In this document: positions 1 to 5,221 of the stretch, piece by piece
How positions within the stretch are numbered: the stretch's first letter is position 1
Layout: each line of letters begins with the position of its first letter
NCBI GenBank assembly: GCA_031390425.1
Contig: JANMTL010000182.1
Location: forward strand, 1 to 6,075
DNA: 6,075 nucleotides
Origin: PBB1 sp031390425
GTDB lineage: Bacteria; Pseudomonadota; Gammaproteobacteria; Burkholderiales; Burkholderiaceae_C
Direction of reading: 5' to 3'
Made by a program: the position numbers and the translations under genes
The notes under the pieces: generated by a model
The model's input: only the letters and a program-made list of their open reading frames with translations
Database searches by the model: none
What the model was told of the DNA's origin: nothing

Positions 1-602
1 CCCTTGAGCTGCTCGGCCATGTCTTCCATGCCGGCCGGGCCCATGATTTCGAGCTGCGGCTTGGCTTCGGCCACATCGATCTCGATGTCCTTGTCGTCGA
101 GCGTGCCTTCGCGCAGGCGCTTGCGCATCACTTGGCGCGCGGTGTTGACCGCCGGAGCGGCGGTTGCTGCGGAATCGCTGCGTGCAGGCGGCACCAGGAT
201 GTCGAGCACCCGGTCTTCGGCGGCGTCCTCGGCGCGCGTGCGCTGGCGGCGCATCGCGGTTTCGCGCTGCTGCTTGACGGCGGTTTCGACCAGGTCGCGG
301 ATGATCGAATCGACATCCTTGCCGACGTAGCCGACCTCGGTGAACTTGGTCGCCTCGACCTTGATGAACGGGGCATCGGCCAGCCGCGCCAGTCGGCGTG
401 CGATCTCGGTTTTGCCGACGCCGGTCGGGCCGATCATCAGGATGTTCTTCGGCGTGATCTCGCTGCACAGCGGCTCGTCCACCTGCTGGCGTCGCCAGCG
501 GTTGCGCAAGGCGATCGCCACCGCACGCTTGGCATCGTGCTGGCCGACGATGTGGCGGTCGAGTTCGGAGACGATCTCCTGCGGCGTCATATTGCTGCTC
601 AT
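1..602 (-). CDS. hslU: HslU (ClpY), ATPase subunit of the HslVU protease, 5' part only
   Basis: AAA+ unfoldase that recognises, unfolds and feeds proteins into the HslV peptidase chamber in the cytoplasm. The window holds the first 200 codons; the rest lies beyond base 1 (the E. coli family member is about 440 residues). Visible motifs: the N-terminal MTPQEIVSELD segment, Walker A GPTGVGKT at residues 58-65, and the GYVG pore loop at 91-94 that grips substrate. From about residue 110 the variable intermediate (I) domain begins; it ends in the window with the conserved LREGTLDDKDIEID stretch and a GMEDM motif. Walker B, sensor and C-terminal residues are not visible. The ATG at 602 is preferred because it gives MSSNMTPQEIV, matching E. 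coli MSEMTPREIV; a second in-frame ATG is at 590. The start lies 7 nt after the hslV stop, with a possible GGGA ribosome site inside the end of hslV (613-616), so the two genes are surely one operon. Identity is very secure from motif order and context. Confidence 0.97.
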   Translation of the reverse strand, partial: MSSNMTPQEIVSELDRHIVGQHDAKRAVAIALRNRWRRQQVDEPLCSEITPKNILMIGPTGVGKTEIARRLARLADAPFIKVEATKFTEVGYVGKDVDSIIRDLVETAVKQQRETAMRRQRTRAEDAAEDRVLDILVPPARSDSAATAAPAVNTARQVMRKRLREGTLDDKDIEIDVAEAKPQLEIMGPAGMEDMAEQLK

Positions 603-609
603 CCGAGGC

Positions 610-1164
610 TCATCCCAGCGTCTCGATCGTGTGCGACTGGTTGGTGTAGATGCAGATGTCGCCGGCTATTTCGAGCGACCGCTTCACCACGTCGTGGGGC
701 GACAGTTCGGTGTGCGCGATCAGCGCACGGGCAGCAGCTTGTGCATACGCGCCGCCCGAGCCAATGGCAACGATACCGTGCTCGGGCTCCAGCACATCGC
801 CGTTGCCGGTGATGATCAGCGAGGCGGTCGCATCGGCCACCGCCAACATCGCCTCCAGGCGGCGCAGCACGCGGTCGGTGCGCCAGTCGCGGGTCAGCTC
901 GATGGCGGCGCGCACCAAATGGCCCTGGTGCTTTTCGAGCTTCGACTCGAAGCGCTCGAACAGCGTGAACGCATCGGCAGTCGCTCCCGCGAATCCCGCC
1001 AGCACTTGCTCGCGGTACAGCTTGCGCACCTTGCGCGCCGACGACTTGATGACGATCTGGCCGAGCGTCACCTGCCCGTCGCCGCCGAGGGCAACCTGCG
1101 CACCGCGTCGCACACTCAGGATGGTGGTGCCGTGAAAACTCGGCAATGCGTTGGTCGGTTCCAT
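610..1164 (-). CDS. hslV: HslV (ClpQ), peptidase subunit of the HslVU protease
   Basis: Threonine peptidase that forms a double hexameric ring and degrades proteins delivered by HslU. The reading is 184 residues. After a short leader ending in FHG comes TTILSVRR; the first Thr (residue 13 here) is the catalytic nucleophile exposed after processing. In mature numbering Asp17 (GGDGQ) and Lys33 (ARKVRKLY) are kept, as are the family blocks AGFAGATADAFTLFERFE, KHQGHLVRAA, DWRTDR, ASLIITGNGDV, AIGSGGAYAQAAARAL and AGDICIYTN. The length from the catalytic Thr fits the family. The start is uncertain: ATG at 1164 leaves 12 residues before the Thr and has no clear Shine-Dalgarno sequence, whereas an in-frame TTG at 1144-1146 would leave six (MPSFHG). 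A heat-shock-type promoter lies directly upstream (1173-1200). The gene is followed 7 nt later by hslU. Confidence 0.97.
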   Translation of the reverse strand: MEPTNALPSFHGTTILSVRRGAQVALGGDGQVTLGQIVIKSSARKVRKLYREQVLAGFAGATADAFTLFERFESKLEKHQGHLVRAAIELTRDWRTDRVLRRLEAMLAVADATASLIITGNGDVLEPEHGIVAIGSGGAYAQAAARALIAHTELSPHDVVKRSLEIAGDICIYTNQSHTIETLG

Positions 1165-1172
1165 GCGAAGTC

Positions 1173-1200
1173 AGATGCGGTTGACGCGGCGAGCTTCAAG
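1173..1200 (-). promoter_or_regulatory. Putative sigma-32 (RpoH) heat-shock promoter of hslVU
   Basis: Read on the minus strand, CTTGAAG (1194-1200) is followed after 13 nt by CCGCATCT (1173-1180). The classical sigma-32 consensus is CTTGAAA, 13-15 nt, CCCCATnT, so each box has one mismatch. HslVU is a known heat-shock operon in E. coli, which makes the match believable. Transcription would begin about 6-8 nt past the -10 box, near 1166, only a few bases before the annotated ATG at 1164. The mRNA would therefore be almost leaderless for that start, or would have a leader of about 20 nt for the alternative TTG start. Sequence match only. Confidence 0.6.
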
Positions 1201-1213
1201 CCCCAGCGGCGCA

Positions 1214-1231
1214 GATCGGGGGCGGCCGATC
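1214..1231 (-). other. Perfect 6-bp inverted repeat overlapping the stop of the STAS-like gene
   Basis: GATCGG and CCGATC are separated by a 6-nt GC-only loop. The hairpin begins inside the TGA stop codon of the upstream gene and lies just upstream of the hslV promoter. No run of U follows on either strand, so it is not a standard intrinsic terminator. It could slow polymerase, protect a 3' end, or be chance in GC-rich DNA. Confidence 0.35.
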
Positions 1232-2879
1232 AGACCGTGCGCACTTTCACCGTCGCGTGTTCGTTGATGCCCATCGCACCGAAGAACAGCGCGACCAGCC
1301 GGTGGGAATCGACGAAGGTCACCGAGCGGTTCTCGGCGCGGCGCGCCAGCACCCAATTCAGCAGGTCGCCGGCGGCGATGAAATCGACGCGTATCAGCCT
1401 CGAGCACGAGATGCTGATCAGCGGCGCCTTGCCGAGTTGTTCGGTCATCGTGCGCAGCAGCTCGCTGATGTCGCCGACCAGTTGCCCGGACAGCTCGAAG
1501 CTCGACACCTGCATCATCACGGCGTCGTCGAGCAACTGCGATTCGACGAAACCGGTCGACACCTCGCTGACCGCCGACATCGACGGCGACAAGGTGCTGC
1601 TGCCCGAACCGCTGAGCCGGACCTGGCATTGGGCGCGCTCCCATGACGGCGGCGACACCTCGTAGGTCACACAGTAATCGATGGCGGCTTCGTCGAACTG
1701 ATCCGGTCGGTTCGTCATCCGCAGCACATCGAGGCGCAACTGCCAGTAGACCGGATCGGCATCGCGCACGCCGGTCGGAGCGGCCTCTTGCACGATCTGC
1801 AGCAGGCGGTCGCCGTGCAGCCAGCGCATGTCCAGCTTCTGCGGCATCCACAGTCGGAACAGCTCGCTCAGTCGGGCACTCGCGTCGGCATCGATGCCGC
1901 GCAGCGCGGCCCAGTCGAAGACCCAGGGCAACGGCATTTGCAGCGTCTGCGAGCGGAGCTGGATCACGGCGTCGGTGTCGATCCACTCGGGGCTGGCCCA
2001 GCCGACCTGGCCATCGATGCGTCCGCGCGGCTGGCGTTCTTCGCTGACCGCTTCGGCCACCCGCTGCGGCATCGAGTACCACTGCGGTGCCGACCAGCCG
2101 AACTGCTGCGCGTACTCGAGCGCCAGGCTTTCGAACTTGGGCAACTGCCCAGTGGCGCGGTGCATGTCGAACAGCGCCAGCCAGGTTTCGGCATGCTGCG
2201 CCCGCGGACCCTGGGCGTGGGTCAGTTGCGTCAGCGACTGTTCGCACAGGTCGAAGTCGGCATTCGCGAAGGCGATCACGGCTTCGTCGAGCTCCGGGTC
2301 GTGAACGATCTCGTTGACGGCCGCTGCAGCGAACGGGTTGTCGAACACCGAGGCGTCTTCGCGAACGCTGAACTCCAGCGGCGAGTGATCCGAGGGCGCC
2401 GCATCGGCACGGGCGTTTCCAGGCGAGCCGGGTGATGCGCGGTTTTTCAGGGCATCCAACGGGGCCGCTTCGGTGGGTGCCGAGTAGAAATCATCAGGGC
2501 GTCGCAAGGCACCGATGCGGCTGTTGCCGACCATCTGCTGCTCGATCTCGTCGATCTTCGCCTTCATGCCCGAGCCGCGGCCGCCGCTCTCCGGCAAGCG
2601 GGGCACCGAATCGCCCATCGCTGACGAGCCGCCGAGCGCCGCGAGCTGATCGGGGGTCAGGCCCTCGCGACGCACCTTGCGCAGCATGTCGAACTCGCGC
2701 TTGCGCACGAAGTCGTTGCGGCGCTTGCGCTCGATCATCGCCTTCAACTCGGATTTGGCGAGATCGCTCTCGATCGATCCTGCCGCGCCCGGGCCGAGTT
2801 GGTTCCATTCGGTGGACGGATTCGCCACGAACTTCACGACCTTGCGGAAGAAACTGGTCGTGTCTTTGGAGTCCGCCAT
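1230..2879 (-). CDS. Uncharacterised protein with tandem STAS-like domains
   Basis: 549 residues, no signal peptide or membrane segment seen, so probably cytoplasmic. Residues 1-75 are charged and helical (FFRKVVKFVANPSTEW, then KRRNDFVRKREFDMLRKVRR). Residues 85-190 look disordered, rich in Gly, Ser, Pro and Ala. The rest reads as a two-part unit present twice. Helical segments at 233-267 and 379-413 align without gaps (shared W, D, R, T, F, A, Y, SxP, W). Each is followed by a STAS-like core (about 290-366 and 456-549) with a matching L-x-x-[IV]-D strand-helix step at 326-330 and 495-499. The second core follows a Ser-rich linker (423-444). The position where anti-sigma antagonists carry a phosphorylatable Ser is Ala-Ala (502-503) in the second copy, so classical SpoIIAA-type switching is unlikely. 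The first helical segment recalls FimV-like TPR helices. The start ATG at 2879 has no obvious Shine-Dalgarno site. The gene begins 40 nt after dksA with no terminator between, so it is probably co-transcribed with it. I do not know its function; a role as a protein-interaction or regulatory adaptor is inference. Confidence 0.85.
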   Translation of the reverse strand: MADSKDTTSFFRKVVKFVANPSTEWNQLGPGAAGSIESDLAKSELKAMIERKRRNDFVRKREFDMLRKVRREGLTPDQLAALGGSSAMGDSVPRLPESGGRGSGMKAKIDEIEQQMVGNSRIGALRRPDDFYSAPTEAAPLDALKNRASPGSPGNARADAAPSDHSPLEFSVREDASVFDNPFAAAAVNEIVHDPELDEAVIAFANADFDLCEQSLTQLTHAQGPRAQHAETWLALFDMHRATGQLPKFESLALEYAQQFGWSAPQWYSMPQRVAEAVSEERQPRGRIDGQVGWASPEWIDTDAVIQLRSQTLQMPLPWVFDWAALRGIDADASARLSELFRLWMPQKLDMRWLHGDRLLQIVQEAAPTGVRDADPVYWQLRLDVLRMTNRPDQFDEAAIDYCVTYEVSPPSWERAQCQVRLSGSGSSTLSPSMSAVSEVSTGFVESQLLDDAVMMQVSSFELSGQLVGDISELLRTMTEQLGKAPLISISCSRLIRVDFIAAGDLLNWVLARRAENRSVTFVDSHRLVALFFGAMGINEHATVKVRTV

Positions 2880-2919
2880 GGGGTGTGATGATCGGGTTCG
2901 TCGCAGTGCGAAGGGAATG

Positions 2920-3894
2920 TCAGTCGCCGAACATCTTCTGTTTCAGTTCACGGCGCTGCTGCGCTTCGAGCGACAAGGTCGCGGTCGGGCGTGCAATCAA
3001 CCGCCCCAGCCCGATCGGCTCACCGGTCTCGTCGCAAAAACCGTACTCACCACTCTCGACGCGGTTCAGCGATTGCGCGATTTTCTTGAGCAGCTTGCGT
3101 TCGCGGTCGCGGGTGCGCAACTCGAGCGCATGTTCTTCTTCGATCGTGGCGCGATCGGCCGGGTCGGGCACGATCGAGGTGTCTTCGCGCAAGTGCTCGG
3201 TCGTCTCTCCGGCATTGCTGAGCAGGTCGTCCTTCAGCTTCTTCAAGGTCGCGCGGAAGAAGTCGAGCTGCTTCTCGTTCATGTACTCGCTGTCCGGCAT
3301 CGCCAGCACCTCGTTTTCGGACAGGTCCTTGCCGGCCTTGCTTTTCCACGCATTCGCCAGCTTGGGGTCGGACTTCTGGACGACGCGCGGCGTGTCGACA
3401 CCGAGGTTGTTCATCTGACGCGTCGGCGGACGCGGTGGTGCAAAGCGATCGGCGAAACGCGAGGTGGGCGGCGGCAGCGGTGCGGTCGGCATCGGTGCGC
3501 CGTAGCGAGACTTGGCGGCCGATTTGGCCCGCGGTGCTTTGGTCGGCGCAGCAAGCACTGCGGCGACTGCAACAGGGGCGGCTGTCGGCGCTGGTACAGC
3601 GTCGTCGACGGCCGCCTTGTGGAGGGGTTTCAGCATGGAATTCAAAGCAGGTTTCTCGGCGACCGCAGCGGATCGCGCCGCCTTGGCTGGAGTGACTTTC
3701 AAAGCAGGTGCAGTCGGCGCACGCGGAGGTGGCGCCTTCGCCCGCGGCGAGGTGGGCAGGACCGACGCTTTGAGCGCGGGCGCTGCAGATTCTTTTGGGG
3801 TCGAGGGCTTCGCCGACAGCTTCACGGCTGCCTTCTTGGATACGGGTTCGGCTCGGGCGGCGGTGGGCGCAGACTTGGCCGGGGATCGGGTCAC
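2920..3894 (-). CDS. dksA: DksA-family RNA polymerase-binding transcription factor, zinc-finger degenerate, long N-terminal tail
   Basis: DksA enters the secondary channel of RNA polymerase and, with ppGpp, lowers rRNA transcription and raises biosynthetic and stress promoters. The core occupies about residues 183-324 (E. coli DksA is 151 residues). The coiled coil runs from about 205 to 282, with tip motif PDPADRAT in which Asp244 and Asp247 match E. coli D71 and D74, so polymerase activity should be intact. In the globular end the four-Cys zinc site of E. coli is replaced by Cys287, Thr290, Ser308 and Ala311 (CDET and SLEA), as in zinc-independent DksA proteins such as P. aeruginosa DksA2. 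The first 170 or so residues are an unusual low-complexity Ala/Pro/Lys tail, with 28 Lys/Arg against 7 Asp/Glu, resembling histone-H1-like tails. The start is GTG at 3894, supported by GAGGAG 6 nt upstream; internal Mets at 135 and 161 could give shorter forms. The gene follows the GTPase gene by 131 nt and precedes the STAS-like gene by 40 nt. Confidence 0.95.
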   Translation of the reverse strand: MTRSPAKSAPTAARAEPVSKKAAVKLSAKPSTPKESAAPALKASVLPTSPRAKAPPPRAPTAPALKVTPAKAARSAAVAEKPALNSMLKPLHKAAVDDAVPAPTAAPVAVAAVLAAPTKAPRAKSAAKSRYGAPMPTAPLPPPTSRFADRFAPPRPPTRQMNNLGVDTPRVVQKSDPKLANAWKSKAGKDLSENEVLAMPDSEYMNEKQLDFFRATLKKLKDDLLSNAGETTEHLREDTSIVPDPADRATIEEEHALELRTRDRERKLLKKIAQSLNRVESGEYGFCDETGEPIGLGRLIARPTATLSLEAQQRRELKQKMFGD

Positions 3895-3900
3895 TGGAAT

Positions 3901-3906
3901 CTCCTC
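3901..3906 (-). promoter_or_regulatory. Shine-Dalgarno sequence deciding the GTG start of dksA
   Basis: On the minus strand GAGGAG sits 6 nt before a GTG codon (3892-3894). It is the clearest ribosome binding site in the window. It argues that the long basic N-terminal tail of DksA is really translated, and that the protein does not begin at the internal Met codons nearer the conserved core. Confidence 0.75.
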
Positions 3907-4025
3907 GCAGCGGGTTTATACCGCCTCGGCGCAAAATGAGCGCGACTTTTGCACCACGACGATGCGATCTGTCCGAATTGCAAAGCGGGGCGGATTGTAG
4001 CCACGCCGCCGACTGTGTGTTGGCA

Positions 4026-5075
4026 TCACACGAGACACTGCTCCAGTCCGTTCAACAAAATCTCACGCGGCAGGTCGATGCCGATGAAGACCATCTTGCT
4101 GGTCTTCTTCTCGCCGGGCGCCCACGCCGGGCCCAGATCGCTGCCCATCAACTGATGCACGCCCTGGAAGATGACTTTTTTCGGCGAGCCTTTCATGAAC
4201 AGCACGCCCTTGTAGCGCAGCATCTTCGGGCCGTAGACCTGCACGATCGAGCCGAGAAAATCTTCGAGCTTGGCCGGGTTGAAGGCCTTGTCCGAGCGGA
4301 ACACGAAGGACTTCACGTCGTCGTCGTGCGCGTGGTGCGCGCCGTGGTGTGGATCGTGGCTCGGGTGGTCGCAGTGCTCGCCGTGTTCGTGATCCTTGTG
4401 ATCGTGCGCATGCGCGTCAGCGTTCAAGAACTCCGGGTCGATGTCGAGCTTGGCGTTCAGGTTGAAGCCGCGCAGGTCGAACACGTTGGCGATCGGCACC
4501 TCGCCGAAATGCACGCGGCTTTGCGGTGCGCGCGGGTTCATGTGCTTGATGCGGTGCGCCAGCGCGTCGACGCTGGCGGCATCGACCAGGTCGGTCTTGC
4601 TGATGAAGATCTGGTCGGCGAAGCCGATCTGGCGCCGCGCTTCCTGCCGGGTGTCGAGCTGCTGGTCAGCGTGCTTGGCGTCGACCAGCGTCAGGATCGA
4701 GTCGAGCAGGTAGCTCTCGGCGATCTCGTCGTCCATGAAAAAGGTCTGCGCCACCGGGCCCGGGTCGGCCAGGCCGGTGGTTTCGATCACCACCCGGTCG
4801 AATTGCAGCTGGCCCTTGCGTTTTTTCTCGGCCAGGTCGGCCAGCGTGGTGCGCAGGTCTTCGCGGATCGAGCAGCAGACGCAGCCGTTGTTGAGCTGAA
4901 TGATCTGCTCCTTCGAGTCCTGCACCAGGATCTCGTTGTCGATGTTTTCGTCACCGAACTCGTTTTCGATCACCGCGATTTTCTGCCCGTGCGCTTCGGT
5001 CAAGATGCGCTTGAGCAGGGTGGTTTTGCCGGAGCCGAGAAAGCCGGTGAGGATGGTGGCGGGGATGAGAGCCAT
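4026..5075 (-). CDS. yjiA: YjiA-like COG0523 (CobW/P47K) GTPase, probable metal chaperone
   Basis: G3E-family P-loop GTPase; relatives use GTP hydrolysis to deliver metal ions, often zinc, to client proteins. 349 residues. Walker A GFLGSGKTT at 11-19; the ENEFG block at 37-41; the family metal-binding motif GCVCC at 64-68; Walker B region ETTGLADPGP at 98-107; and SKTD at 159-162 as the guanine-specificity motif. A linker at 221-250 holds 13 His and one Cys in 30 residues, a likely metal-binding loop. The C-terminal domain (RYKGVLFMKG, IFQGVHQLMGSD, SKMVFIGIDLP) closely follows E. coli YjiA, which is 318 residues and lacks the His-rich loop. It is not a cobalamin-pathway CobW by context, since no cob genes are nearby. 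Start ATG at 5075 has AGGA 7 nt upstream (5083-5086). A consensus-matching sigma-32 promoter lies upstream at 5129-5156, and no Zur-type AT-rich palindrome was seen. dksA follows 131 nt downstream. The metal specificity is inferred. Confidence 0.94.
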   Translation of the reverse strand: MALIPATILTGFLGSGKTTLLKRILTEAHGQKIAVIENEFGDENIDNEILVQDSKEQIIQLNNGCVCCSIREDLRTTLADLAEKKRKGQLQFDRVVIETTGLADPGPVAQTFFMDDEIAESYLLDSILTLVDAKHADQQLDTRQEARRQIGFADQIFISKTDLVDAASVDALAHRIKHMNPRAPQSRVHFGEVPIANVFDLRGFNLNAKLDIDPEFLNADAHAHDHKDHEHGEHCDHPSHDPHHGAHHAHDDDVKSFVFRSDKAFNPAKLEDFLGSIVQVYGPKMLRYKGVLFMKGSPKKVIFQGVHQLMGSDLGPAWAPGEKKTSKMVFIGIDLPREILLNGLEQCLV

Positions 5076-5128
5076 GGGAGTGTCCTGAAAATCGTGCGTG
5101 AAGAACGTGCGTCAAAAGAGTGTGCGAG

Positions 5129-5156
5129 ATATGGGGCCACCGTGCCGCCTTTCAAG
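5129..5156 (-). promoter_or_regulatory. Consensus sigma-32 (RpoH) heat-shock promoter upstream of the GTPase gene
   Basis: On the minus strand CTTGAAA (5150-5156) is followed after exactly 13 nt by CCCCATAT (5129-5136). Both boxes match the classical sigma-32 consensus (CTTGAAA, CCCCATnT) at every defined base. The start of transcription would fall near 5122, giving a leader of about 46 nt before the ATG at 5075 with its AGGA site. A chance match of this quality in a 146-bp gap, correctly oriented, is unlikely. Expression from it has not been shown. Confidence 0.75.
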
Positions 5157-5221
5157 CCAGCACGCTCGTCAAATGGGGTTCGGGTAAGCTGTGGCGGTGT
5201 TTTACTGTCCGCCCCGGCGCG

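Noticed and set aside
340..1665. A 441-codon plus-strand open frame
   Set aside because: It lies antisense to hslU, hslV and the STAS-like gene, all better supported; its composition is that of a shadow frame.
1171..2247. A 358-codon minus-strand open frame in another phase
   Set aside because: It overlaps the STAS-like gene in a different phase, is very Arg/Ala-rich, and crosses the hslV promoter region without any recognisable motif.
3915..3999. TATAAA (3915-3920) and TACAAT (3994-3999) as -10 boxes for dksA on the minus strand
   Set aside because: Neither has a credible -35 box at 16-18 nt, and TATAAA would start transcription almost inside the ribosome site. dksA may have its own promoter in this gap, but I cannot place it.
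3989..4010. Possible terminator hairpin (GGCGG/CCGCC) between the GTPase gene and dksA
   Set aside because: The stem is only 5 bp with a 12-nt loop and no U run follows on either strand.
5076..5221. Zur operator or sigma-70 promoter for corC in the divergent gap
   Set aside because: No AT-rich Zur palindrome is visible, and candidate -10 boxes (TAAGCT at 5185-5190, TTTACT at 5201-5206) lack matching -35 boxes.
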